Assembly (NCBI GenBank): GCA_021155045.1
Contig: JAJNQB010000009.1
Coordinates: forward strand, 62,001-126,000
Length of the DNA stretch: 64,000 bases
Reading direction: 5' to 3'
From: Arcticibacter sp.
GTDB lineage: Bacteria > Bacteroidota > Bacteroidia > 2-12-FULL-35-15
In this document: piece by piece, positions 51,948 to 60,329 of the stretch
Layout: each line of letters begins with the position of its first letter
How positions within the stretch are numbered: position 1 is the stretch's first letter
Notes under the pieces: model-generated
What the model was told of the DNA's origin: nothing
The model's input: the letters and a program-made list of their open reading frames with translations, nothing else
Databases searched by the model: none
Position numbers and translations under genes: made by a program

Positions 51948-51960
51948 GCTCCTACGGAGC
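51948..51960. repeat. Perfect palindrome GCTCCTACGGAGC
   Basis: Arms GCTCC / GGAGC around TAC, between the small membrane protein gene and the convergent response regulator gene. It is not followed by a usable T-run on either strand; a REP-like sequence is possible. Confidence 0.45.
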
Positions 51961-52051
51961 TTTAAAATACTCGTGCTATTTTATCCTACTAATATATTTG
52001 TCCTAAGTAATGTTATAAACTGTCCTGTTTAGGATTAAAATAACTATTACT

Positions 52052-52747
52052 TTACTCAGTAAATTTATAACCAACACCTCTGATTGAATGAAAGTGTTTT
52101 GGGGATTTTTGATTTTCTTCAAAATATTTTCTAAAGGAAAGAATATAATTGTCAATAGTTCTGGATGATGGATAAACATCTGTTCCCCATATTTTATCTA
52201 AAATTTCTTCACGCGACACAACTTCGCCCTTTTTTTCAATTAATAATTTTAATAATTCAATTTCACGTTTCGTTAGCTCAATTTTCGAATGATTATACGT
52301 TATAATTTCATACGTACTAAAATCAATTGAATTGCTGCCAAATGTATATTGTGTAATTGTTTTAGTTTGTTCGATTAAGTTATTTCTTTTGGTTAAAATG
52401 TGCACTCTCAATAAAAACTCTTCTAGATTGAATGGTTTAGTAAGATAATCATCAGCACCTAGTTTGAGTCCTGTTATTTTATCTTCAGATGTATGTTTGG
52501 CTGTTAAAAATAAGATGGGCGTTTTTGAATCTTGTTTTCTTATTTCAGCGCAAATTTCAAACCCGCTCATTTCAGGAAGCATTACATCTAAAATAATTAG
52601 GGTAAAATTATTTTTTTTATGAAGGCTCAAAGCATCTTTACCATTGTCGGTGGATTCAACTGTAAAGCCTTCCAATTCTAGATTTAATTGAATAGCTTTT
52701 CGCAGGTTTATTTCATCTTCAACCAATAATATTTTAGCTGTATTCAT
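52052..52747 (-). CDS. OmpR/PhoB-type response regulator
   Basis: 231 aa. Receiver domain with phospho-acceptor Asp in LIILDVMLPEMSG, conserved Thr/Lys in LTAKHTSEDK and LTKPFNLEEF, and acidic pocket in LVEDE. The C-terminal winged helix shows KIELTKREIELLKLLIEKKG, VSREEILDKIWG and RTIDNYILSFRKYF. No histidine kinase is encoded next to it in this window. Its -7 element lies within 6 bases of the start codon, implying a leaderless message. Confidence 0.95.
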   Translation of the reverse strand: MNTAKILLVEDEINLRKAIQLNLELEGFTVESTDNGKDALSLHKKNNFTLIILDVMLPEMSGFEICAEIRKQDSKTPILFLTAKHTSEDKITGLKLGADDYLTKPFNLEEFLLRVHILTKRNNLIEQTKTITQYTFGSNSIDFSTYEIITYNHSKIELTKREIELLKLLIEKKGEVVSREEILDKIWGTDVYPSSRTIDNYILSFRKYFEENQKSPKHFHSIRGVGYKFTE

Positions 52748-52778
52748 TGGTACAAAGATATTAAAATAAGTATCTTTG
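52747..52778. promoter_or_regulatory. Divergent promoters of the response regulator gene and mqnE
   Basis: Plus strand: TTG (52747-52749), 21-base spacer, TATCTTTG (52771-52778), then ATG at 52796. Minus strand: TATCTTTG at 52760-52753, five bases before the ATG at 52747. The two face away from each other and overlap, so occupancy of one may affect the other. Confidence 0.5.
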
Positions 52779-52795
52779 CACTAAAATTTAACGAT

Positions 52796-53965
52796 ATGCA
52801 AATGGAAGGAGTATTGGAGGTTATCAATCAATCTAATTTAGATTTAAGTCTTAAAAAAATTGCTGAAAAAGTATTTGCTTCGGAACGAATCACTTTTGAT
52901 GAAGGGGTATTACTATTTGAAAAAGGAGAACTAGGATTTTTAGGAACACTTGCAAATTTTATTCGTGAAAAAAAGAATGGCAACAATGTTTATTTCAATC
53001 GTAATTTTCATATTGAGCCAACAAATATTTGTGTGTTCGATTGTAAATTTTGTTCGTATTCTCGATTACTCAAACAAAAAGATGGCGCTTGGGAATTAAA
53101 CGAAGAACAGATTTTAGAAATGGTTAAAAGTTACGATGGAAAACCTGTTACAGAAGTTCATATTGTTGGTGGTGTTCATCCAAAAATGGGATTGATGTAC
53201 TTTGCAAATTTGATAAAAAAAATAAAAGAAATTCGTCCCGAAATACATGTGAAAGCTTTTACAGCAGTTGAGTTAGAATATATGTGTCGAAAAGCCAAAG
53301 TAAGTTACGAAGAAGGGTTGAAAATATTGAAAGAGCACGGACAAAATTCATTGCCTGGAGGAGGAGCTGAAATTTTTGATGAAACTATACGAAAACAAAT
53401 TTGTGAAGACAAGTGTACTTCTGCTGAGTGGTTAGAAATTCATGAAACAGCTCATAAATTAGGAATGCCATCAAATGCCACCATGCTTTACGGGCACGTT
53501 GAAAAGTTTGAACACCGAATTGACCACATGAATCGATTAAGGACATTACAAGACAAAACGAATGGCTTTAATACCTTTATTCCTTTGAAATTTAGAAATA
53601 AAGAAAATCAAATGAGTCATATTGCAGAAGTAAATACCATTGAGGATTTAAAAAACTATGCTGTATCACGAATTTTTATGGATAATTTTAATCATATAAA
53701 AGCTTATTGGCCCATGATTGGCAGAACAACCGCTCAACTATCGCTTGCTTTTGGTGTTGATGATATTGATGGTACAATTGACGATACAACAAAAATATAT
53801 ACCATGGCTGGCTCTGAAGAACAATCACCTGCTTTAACAACGCAACAATTGGTGGAATTAATTAAGCAAGTAAATCGTACACCAATTGAAAGAGATACAC
53901 TTTACAATGTGATTCAAGATTATACGAACTACGATTTTTCTAAAGAATCAGAATTGGTTTCATAG
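52796..53965 (+). CDS. mqnE: Aminofutalosine synthase (radical SAM, menaquinone pathway)
   Basis: 389 aa. Radical SAM cluster CxxxCxxC at Cys79, 83 and 86 in TNICVFDCKFCSYSR, with HIEPTN before it and the later SLPGGGAEIFDE typical of MqnE/MqnC/CofH enzymes. The best match is MqnE: the LxxHGQNSLPGGGAEI block and length fit. It makes aminofutalosine in the alternative menaquinone route, seen in some Bacteroidetes. No other mqn genes are in the window. Met3 is an alternative start. Confidence 0.9.
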   Translation: MQMEGVLEVINQSNLDLSLKKIAEKVFASERITFDEGVLLFEKGELGFLGTLANFIREKKNGNNVYFNRNFHIEPTNICVFDCKFCSYSRLLKQKDGAWELNEEQILEMVKSYDGKPVTEVHIVGGVHPKMGLMYFANLIKKIKEIRPEIHVKAFTAVELEYMCRKAKVSYEEGLKILKEHGQNSLPGGGAEIFDETIRKQICEDKCTSAEWLEIHETAHKLGMPSNATMLYGHVEKFEHRIDHMNRLRTLQDKTNGFNTFIPLKFRNKENQMSHIAEVNTIEDLKNYAVSRIFMDNFNHIKAYWPMIGRTTAQLSLAFGVDDIDGTIDDTTKIYTMAGSEEQSPALTTQQLVELIKQVNRTPIERDTLYNVIQDYTNYDFSKESELVS

Positions 53966-53971
53966 CTTCAG

Positions 53972-55189
53972 ATGCATTATCATAAACCACTTGTATTAGC
54001 TGTTGTTCAAAATCTTCAAAAAATATTTATTGAAAATAAATATGCTGATAAGGTAGTAGAACAAACTTTAAAGAGCAATCCCAAGTGGGGTTCTAGAGAT
54101 AGAAGATTTATTGCAGAAACTACTTATGGAATGGTTCGTTGGTGGCGATTGATTGATCAGATTGCAATCGAATCGAATAATTCCTCCAATAATTTTTATA
54201 ATCTTTTTGCTATTTGGAAAATTTTAAAAGGTAATGAATTACCTAATTGGGATGAGTTTACTCAGTTTGATAAAACTAAAATTATAGAAATATCAAACAA
54301 ATTAAAATCTGAAAGAAAATTCAGAGAATCTTTTCCTGATTGGATAGACGAGCTATTGTCAAAAGAATTAGGCGATGAAGTTTGGGAGAAAGAAGCTTCA
54401 TCTTTAAATATAGAAGCTAATGTTGTGCTGCGAACAAATACCTTGAAAACAACGATTGAAAAACTTCAAAAAAAATTAACAGAACAACATATTGAAACGT
54501 TGAAATTAGAATGGAATGGTTTATCAAATGCATTGGTTCTTAATCAAAGAAAAAATATGTATTCTTTAGCAGAATATAAAAATGGCTTGTTTGAAATACA
54601 AGATGCTTCATCACAAATGGTTGCTGAGTTTTTGAATCCTAACAAGGGTTCTTTTGTAATTGACGCTTGTGCTGGAGCAGGAGGTAAGTCTTTACACCTC
54701 GCATCTTTAATGCAAAATCAAGGGCAAATAGTTTCAATGGATATTGAAGAAAATAAGTTGACAGAATTAAAAAAAAGAGCGGAACGGGCAGGAGTAACTA
54801 TCATAACAACACAAATTATTAAGCAAGACACGATAGAAAAACATAAAAATAAAGCAGATTTTCTTTTGTTGGATGTACCTTGCTCAGGCTTGGGAACATT
54901 AAAAAGAAATCCTGATGCCAAATGGAAATTGAGCATAGAATTTATCGAAAAAATAAAAAAAATCCAACAAACTATTTTAAACGATTATTCAAAAACGCTG
55001 AAAGCTGGAGGAACAATGTTGTATGCAACATGTAGCATTTTACCAAGTGAAAATGAAAAGCAAGTGAAATTGTTTTTGAAAAACAATCTCGAATTCAATT
55101 TAATTTCAGATAAAAAAGTACTGCCAAGCTCTGGGTTCGATGGGTTTTATATGGCGAAAATAAAAAAAATGTTATCTACACGCAATTAA
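53972..55189 (+). CDS. RsmB/NOP-family RNA m5C methyltransferase
   Basis: 405 aa. N-terminal NusB-like/RNA-binding part (RDRRFIAETTYGMVRWWRLI) then the catalytic domain: SAM motif FVIDACAGAGGKSLHLASLM, first cysteine motif in LLLDVPCSGLGTLKRNP and second in LYATCSILPSENEKQV. Both cysteines of the two-Cys mechanism are present. The exact RNA target (16S C967 for RsmB) is not certain. It follows mqnE by 6 bases and is likely cotranscribed. Confidence 0.9.
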   Translation: MHYHKPLVLAVVQNLQKIFIENKYADKVVEQTLKSNPKWGSRDRRFIAETTYGMVRWWRLIDQIAIESNNSSNNFYNLFAIWKILKGNELPNWDEFTQFDKTKIIEISNKLKSERKFRESFPDWIDELLSKELGDEVWEKEASSLNIEANVVLRTNTLKTTIEKLQKKLTEQHIETLKLEWNGLSNALVLNQRKNMYSLAEYKNGLFEIQDASSQMVAEFLNPNKGSFVIDACAGAGGKSLHLASLMQNQGQIVSMDIEENKLTELKKRAERAGVTIITTQIIKQDTIEKHKNKADFLLLDVPCSGLGTLKRNPDAKWKLSIEFIEKIKKIQQTILNDYSKTLKAGGTMLYATCSILPSENEKQVKLFLKNNLEFNLISDKKVLPSSGFDGFYMAKIKKMLSTRN

Positions 55190-55805
55190 GAACGATAAAA
55201 AAAATCAGTTGAACCGCCAAAAATATTTTAGCAACAAAATTGTTTTTACCAAAATTAAGTTTATTGAAAATTATTAAAAAAATAAAAGAAATTAAAAACC
55301 AAGCAACATAATTTTGAAGGGGAATAATTCCATTCTCCCAAGCCCAAAAATCATATTTTATTGCTACGGGTTCGATTAATAAATCCAAAAAGACAAGTAA
55401 TAATGCTCCAATAGTACTTTTAGTTATACTATTTTCACTTACTTTTTCTATCATAACGCCAGTACAATAAATTAGCAAAAGCCAGTTAATTCCAATGATT
55501 AAAGGAATATCAAATAGCTTAAACCCTAGCGTTTCTCCGTAATTATAATTTCCAAATATAAATCCAGTTTTTACACCAATAAGTTCAATAATAAAACCTA
55601 AGTCGAAAACAATACAGCAAAAAAGTATAAAATGCTTGTTTTTTTCTTTTTGGTTTAATAAAACAATAATAAAACTTATTAATAGATTAATTGAAGTAAG
55701 TTTTAAAAACAATTCTTTATACTCACTTAATAGCCCAATTACTCCAACTGTATGAAGAATCACTAGTAATGCGATGGATATATTTTGGAATTTATTTTTT
55801 TGCAC
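55176..55805 (-). CDS. CruF-like carotenoid 1',2'-hydratase family protein
   Basis: 209 aa with about six or seven hydrophobic helices. YNYGETLGFKLFDIPLIIG and LDLLIEPVAIKYDFWAWENG are the hallmark segments of the DUF422/CruF family, which adds water to the psi-end of acyclic carotenoids. It is the last gene of a minus-strand operon with crtI and crtB and a secreted protein gene. It overlaps the RNA methyltransferase by 14 bases (convergent). The assignment of exact activity needs biochemistry. Confidence 0.83.
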   Translation of the reverse strand: MQKNKFQNISIALLVILHTVGVIGLLSEYKELFLKLTSINLLISFIIVLLNQKEKNKHFILFCCIVFDLGFIIELIGVKTGFIFGNYNYGETLGFKLFDIPLIIGINWLLLIYCTGVMIEKVSENSITKSTIGALLLVFLDLLIEPVAIKYDFWAWENGIIPLQNYVAWFLISFIFLIIFNKLNFGKNNFVAKIFLAVQLIFFIVLNCV

Positions 55806-55818
55806 TATTTAGTTGGAA

Positions 55819-56325
55819 CTAATTTTTAATTTGTTTTTTTTCTGCTTCGGTAAGTGCTAGTTTATTTGAATTTAACAAAAACTCAACAATTCGTTTTTTT
55901 ACTAAACTATTTTTTTCGGTGTGAATATTATTTAAAAGAAACTTCTTGTCCGTTTCAATTTTACTTCCGTAACCCAATGCTTTAGGGCAATTTAATTGAA
56001 TTGTTAATCTTAAAAAACGCAATTCTAAGTTAGTTGAATCATTTTTGATAGATTGCTCTAACTGTTTTTTACCTTCATTAAATAACTTAAATTTTTCTTG
56101 TTTGTTTTTTGAATAACCTGCCATTGCACAAAAAATAGCTCCTTTGTATCCGAAAGCAACATTGTTTTCGAATGTTTCATTTTTCACTTTGGTATATAAT
56201 TTTGAACAAATACTGCTATCCGAATCAACTTTATAATAATCGTTTCGGAGTGATTCAATATTAATTTTTTGAGCATTACTTTGAAATGCTATTGTTAGAA
56301 AAAATAAAAAAAATATTTTTTTCAT
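55819..56325 (-). CDS. Secreted protein in the carotenoid operon, unknown function
   Basis: 168 aa. Signal peptide (ends FQSNAQ) then helical segments (YKGAIFCAMAGYSKNKQEKF, NSLVKKRIVEFLLNSNKLAL) resembling a short TPR-like helical protein. No enzyme motif. It overlaps crtB by 4 bases, so it is translationally coupled to the operon, and conserved placement of such a gene in carotenoid operons would be worth checking. Confidence 0.65.
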   Translation of the reverse strand: MKKIFFLFFLTIAFQSNAQKINIESLRNDYYKVDSDSSICSKLYTKVKNETFENNVAFGYKGAIFCAMAGYSKNKQEKFKLFNEGKKQLEQSIKNDSTNLELRFLRLTIQLNCPKALGYGSKIETDKKFLLNNIHTEKNSLVKKRIVEFLLNSNKLALTEAEKKQIKN

Positions 56326-57158
56326 ATTAAGTTTAATCTGTGCTTTAAAAGAGAAGTAATTAATAAATAGTATTTTTTATAATCAGGAACTCTGATTCTT
56401 GTATTCATTACATTTTCAGCCGATGTATTTTTTATTTTTTTGAATAAAGCGTAATAATATATATATGCTAAATAAACACCTAATCGGGCTTTTTTTGGTA
56501 ATTGCTTTATTCCATTATAACCTGCTTCAAAATCTTTATTAATATCAAATTCTATTTCGGCTTTTGTTTTACTGTTAAATTTCGACAGTTCAAAATTTGG
56601 AAAGTAGGCTCTTCCAAGTGTATGGTAATCAGCTTTTAAATCTCTTAAAAAATTTATTTTTTGAAATGCCGAACCTAGTTTCATTGCATCGTTTTTTAGT
56701 TTTTGATATTCTGATTCGTTGCCTTCTACAAAAATTTTCAAACACATTAATCCAACAACTTCTGCAGAGCCTAAAATATAGGTATCGTAACTTTCTTTTG
56801 AATGGTCTGTTTTTGCTAGGTCCATTTCCATACTTTTTAGGAACGTATCAATCAATTCAATATCTATTTTATATTTATTGATTGTAATTTGAAAGCTGTG
56901 AAGAATTGGATTAAGACTTATTTTATCTTTTATTGCACTATGCGTGTCCTCTTTAAATTTTTGTAATAATTCTTTTTTATTGCTAGTATGAAAGGTATCC
57001 ACAATTTCATCAGCAAAACGTACAAATCCATATATAGAGTGAATAGGTAATCTAAAATCTTTGTGTAATAATTGTACTCCCAATGAAAACGAAGTGCTAT
57101 AATTGGTTGTTACCAACTTGCTGCATTTATAAGAAACATCATTGTACAGTTTTTCCAT
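56322..57158 (-). CDS. crtB: Phytoene synthase
   Basis: 278 aa. Squalene/phytoene synthase fold with first Asp-rich site in FVRFADEIVDTFH, second in NFLRDLKADYHTLGRAYFP, and CSKLVTTNYSTSFSLG at the N-terminus. It condenses two geranylgeranyl diphosphates to phytoene. It follows crtI after 3 bases and overlaps the small secreted protein gene, so it sits in one transcript with them. Confidence 0.93.
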   Translation of the reverse strand: MEKLYNDVSYKCSKLVTTNYSTSFSLGVQLLHKDFRLPIHSIYGFVRFADEIVDTFHTSNKKELLQKFKEDTHSAIKDKISLNPILHSFQITINKYKIDIELIDTFLKSMEMDLAKTDHSKESYDTYILGSAEVVGLMCLKIFVEGNESEYQKLKNDAMKLGSAFQKINFLRDLKADYHTLGRAYFPNFELSKFNSKTKAEIEFDINKDFEAGYNGIKQLPKKARLGVYLAYIYYYALFKKIKNTSAENVMNTRIRVPDYKKYYLLITSLLKHRLNLI

Positions 57159-57161
57159 TGG

Positions 57162-58637
57162 TTAACTAAATTCTTTTGTTATTTGTTTTGCAACCAATGC
57201 TCCACTTATTATGGATGGAGGAACTCCTGGTCCTGGAACGGTTAGTTGCCCTGTATAAAACAAATTTTGTACCTTTTTATTTTTAATTGATGGTTTAAAT
57301 ATAGCAGTTTGTTTTAATGTATTTGCTAATCCATAAGCGTTTCCTCCAAATGAATTGTAATCGTTTTTAAAATCATTAATGGCATAGCTCTTTTTAAAAA
57401 GTATATGTTCTCTTATTTTTTGATTGGTTAAATATTCTAGTCTATCCATCATAATGTTAAAATATTTTTCTCGTATTTCTTCCGTGTCTTCAATATTTAC
57501 TGCAATTGGGATTAATAAAACAAGATTTTCTTTTCCTTCTGGTGTAACTGTTCTATCTGTTAGAGAAGCGCAAGTGGAGTAAAATAGAGGTTTGTTGGGC
57601 CATTGTGGTGTATCATAAATTTCTTTCGCATGTTGGTCAAAAGATTCATCAAAAAATAAATTATGATGCTCAAGATTGTTTAATTTTTTATCAATACCTA
57701 CATAATACATCAAACAAGAAGGAGCCATTTTTCTTGTTTTCCAATACGTTTCTGTATAGTTTTGATATTCTTTTTCTAATAAGTGTTGTTCTGTATGATT
57801 GTAATCGGCTGATGAAACAACAATATCAGCATCTTCAAATTTTCCGTTGGAAATGATTCCTTTAACTAATTTGTTTTCAACTACAATTTTTTCAATGGTT
57901 TGATTTGTTAGTATTTTTACACCTTGTTGCTCAGCAACTTTTGCCATAGCTTCAATAATTTTAAACATTCCGCCCATTGGATACCAAGTTCCTAAAACCA
58001 AATCAGCATAATTCATCATGCTATACAATGCTGGTGTTTCTTCGGGTTTAGCTCCTAAAAATAATACTGGAAATTCTAGTAACTGAATTAATTTGGGATT
58101 TGAAAAATGTTTTTTTATGTATTTGCTGATGGACTTAAATAAATCCATTTTTAATGCAGCATTTAAAATTCTAAAGTCGATAAACTCAAAAGCTGAAAGA
58201 CTAGGTTTATGAACAAAGTCAGACATACTTACATTGTATTTGTATTCAGCTTCTTTTAAAAACTGCTTTAATGCAATACTACTTCCTTTTTCGTGCTTTT
58301 CGAAAAGTAAATAAAGCTCATTTAAGTTAGCTGGAATTTTAAAAACTTCATCTTTATTAAAAAAAATAGAGTAGGCTGGGTCAAGCCTTTTTAATTCATA
58401 ATGCTCTTTTACTGAAGAATTAAAATCATTAAAAAAGTTTTCAAATACTTCTGGCATCCAATACCAACTTGGACCTATGTCAAAAGTGAAACCATCAATT
58501 TCTAGTTTTCTTGCTCTTCCTCCAATGGTTTTATTTTTTTCGTAAATACTAACGTCAAAACCATTTTTTGCTAAATAAGCACCCACAGATAAACCAGAAA
58601 AACCAGCACCGATAACTATTACTTTTTTTTTGTTCAT
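57162..58637 (-). CDS. crtI: Phytoene desaturase
   Basis: 491 aa from the ATG at 58635-58637 (MNKKKVIVIGAG); the TTG at 58655 is not needed. FAD-binding motif VIVIGAGFSGLSVGAYLAKN, then GGRARKLEIDGFTFDIGPSW, both typical of CrtI-type desaturases. C-terminal FYTGQLTVPGPGVPPSIISG completes the family pattern. It introduces double bonds in phytoene on the way to lycopene. It is the first gene of the carotenoid operon, with a repeat remnant just upstream. Confidence 0.94.
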   Translation of the reverse strand: MNKKKVIVIGAGFSGLSVGAYLAKNGFDVSIYEKNKTIGGRARKLEIDGFTFDIGPSWYWMPEVFENFFNDFNSSVKEHYELKRLDPAYSIFFNKDEVFKIPANLNELYLLFEKHEKGSSIALKQFLKEAEYKYNVSMSDFVHKPSLSAFEFIDFRILNAALKMDLFKSISKYIKKHFSNPKLIQLLEFPVLFLGAKPEETPALYSMMNYADLVLGTWYPMGGMFKIIEAMAKVAEQQGVKILTNQTIEKIVVENKLVKGIISNGKFEDADIVVSSADYNHTEQHLLEKEYQNYTETYWKTRKMAPSCLMYYVGIDKKLNNLEHHNLFFDESFDQHAKEIYDTPQWPNKPLFYSTCASLTDRTVTPEGKENLVLLIPIAVNIEDTEEIREKYFNIMMDRLEYLTNQKIREHILFKKSYAINDFKNDYNSFGGNAYGLANTLKQTAIFKPSIKNKKVQNLFYTGQLTVPGPGVPPSIISGALVAKQITKEFS

Positions 58638-58671
58638 ATTACTTGTGTTGAACAAATAAATATTAAAAATG

Positions 58672-58689
58672 TTTAGAACTGCCCTTTAA
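58672..58689 (-). repeat. Partial copy of the AAGGGCAGTTCTAA dispersed repeat
   Basis: TTTAGAACTGCCCTTTAA at the 3' end of rpe and upstream of crtI. Only one terminus is present. Confidence 0.5.
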
Positions 58690-58690
58690 T

Positions 58691-59341
58691 TTATTGTTTT
58701 TTTAAGTTAGAAATTGTTTCTGTTGGATTTGAAGAGCCAAAAACAGTATTGCCTGCTACAAGAATATTTGCACCGCATTGCAAAAGTTTTTTGTAATTAT
58801 TCAAATCTACTCCACCATCTACTTCAATTAGCGCTTTTGATTTTTTTGTTTTTATAATTTCTCTTAAAGCAGCAACTTTATCATAGGTGTTTTCAATAAA
58901 TTTTTGTCCGCCAAATCCTGGATTTACACTCATTACGCAAACTAAATCAAGTTCCGAAATAATATCAGTTAATAAACTAACTGTTGTGTGGGGATTAATT
59001 GCAACACCAGCTTTCATTCCTAATGCTTTGATTGCTTGAACTGTTCTGTGTAAATGAGTACAAGCCTCAAAATGAACTGTTAGATTATCTGCACCGGCAT
59101 CTTTGAATTGTTGAATATATTGGTCGCAGTCTTTTATCATTAAATGAACATCCAACGGTTTTGTAGCATGTTTTTTTATTGCTTTAATCACAGGAAATCC
59201 GAATGAAATATTTGGAACAAACACTCCGTCCATTACATCAACATGAAACCAATCAGCCTCACTTTTGTTTATCAATTCTACATCACGTTGAATATTAGCA
59301 AAATCAGCGGATAATACTGATGGGGCAATTAAATGGCTCAT
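58691..59341 (-). CDS. rpe: Ribulose-phosphate 3-epimerase
   Basis: 216 aa, a normal TIM-barrel epimerase. Signatures: LIAPSVLSADFANIQRDVEL, WFHVDVMDGVFVPNISFG, HLMIKDCDQYIQQFKDAGAD, CVMSVNPGFGGQKFIENT and VDGGVDLNNYKKLLQCGAN. Catalytic Asp and His residues are in place. It interconverts ribulose-5-P and xylulose-5-P. It has its own -7 element on the minus strand. Confidence 0.97.
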   Translation of the reverse strand: MSHLIAPSVLSADFANIQRDVELINKSEADWFHVDVMDGVFVPNISFGFPVIKAIKKHATKPLDVHLMIKDCDQYIQQFKDAGADNLTVHFEACTHLHRTVQAIKALGMKAGVAINPHTTVSLLTDIISELDLVCVMSVNPGFGGQKFIENTYDKVAALREIIKTKKSKALIEVDGGVDLNNYKKLLQCGANILVAGNTVFGSSNPTETISNLKKQ

Positions 59342-59365
59342 TGTTTTTTTATTTTAAGTTCAAAA

Positions 59366-59405
59366 CAAAAGTATAAAAAATAAAGAAGAGTTTTTTGTAT
59401 TTTTG
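59366..59405. promoter_or_regulatory. Divergent -7 elements of rpe and the hydroxylase-family gene
   Basis: Minus-strand TACTTTTG (plus-strand positions 59366-59373) for rpe, 24 bases from its start codon. Plus-strand TATTTTTG (59398-59405) for the downstream gene, 18 bases from its ATG at 59424. Confidence 0.45.
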
Positions 59406-59423
59406 TGCACATTTTAAAATGCG

Positions 59424-60302
59424 ATGAACGAATTTAGAGAAGCCTTACTAATTGCCATCACCACACCTATTTATATTGTTGTGATAGGCATTGAAATTTT
59501 AGCAAGCTACCTTCATAACAAACACTATTATACAGTTAAAGGAACCATTGCAAACATTTATCTTTCTGCGCTTAATTTTAGTTTAGATATTATTTTAAGA
59601 GTAATTTGCCTATTCGTACTTAATTATTTTTATCAGTTTAAATTTTTTGAAATCGAAAATGTTTATGTGTATTGGTTTGTGTTATTGATTACACAAGATT
59701 TTATGTTTTATTGGCTTCATCGTATCGACCACTATTGCCGTTTATTTTGGGCGGTGCACGTTACACATCATTCATCGGAAGAATTTAATTTAACAGTAGG
59801 GTTTCGTTCGTCTGTTTTTCAGCCGCTTTATAGATTTATTTATTTTATTCCGCTTGCGTTGTTTGGTTTTAAAGGAATAGATATTATGTTCATTTATGCC
59901 GCTACTCAAATTTATGGTATTCTAATTCATACACAATACATCAATAAGATGGGGGTTTTAGAATATTTTTTAAGTACACCTTCGCACCATCGCGTACATC
60001 ATGGAAGTAATGTAAGGTATTTAGATAAAAATATGGGGATGGTTTTAATTATTTGGGATAAACTATTTGGAACGTTTCAGGCAGAAGAAGAAAACGATAA
60101 AGTTATTTATGGATTAACCGAGAACATAAAAACGTATCATCCATTTACAATGGTTTTTCATGAATGGATAAATATTTTTAATGATTTTAAAAATGCTCCT
60201 AATTTTAAATCCAAATTCATGTATGTTTTTGGACCTCCTGGTTGGAGTCATGATGGAAGCAAAAAAACGTCAAGGCAGTTGCGTGAAGAAAGGAATAAAT
60301 AA
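59424..60302 (+). CDS. Fatty acid hydroxylase / sterol desaturase family protein
   Basis: 292 aa with about five or six hydrophobic segments. The di-iron histidine boxes are present: HRIDH, HVTHHSSEE and, later, SHHRVHHGSN. Members oxidise lipids, sterols or carotenoids or cleave ether lipids. Its closeness to the carotenoid operon allows a carotenoid role, but rpe lies between them and no direct proof exists. Met1 has a good promoter context. Confidence 0.85.
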   Translation: MNEFREALLIAITTPIYIVVIGIEILASYLHNKHYYTVKGTIANIYLSALNFSLDIILRVICLFVLNYFYQFKFFEIENVYVYWFVLLITQDFMFYWLHRIDHYCRLFWAVHVTHHSSEEFNLTVGFRSSVFQPLYRFIYFIPLALFGFKGIDIMFIYAATQIYGILIHTQYINKMGVLEYFLSTPSHHRVHHGSNVRYLDKNMGMVLIIWDKLFGTFQAEEENDKVIYGLTENIKTYHPFTMVFHEWINIFNDFKNAPNFKSKFMYVFGPPGWSHDGSKKTSRQLREERNK

Positions 60303-60329
60303 TGTGAGTTTCTTAAACAGGGAAAAAAT

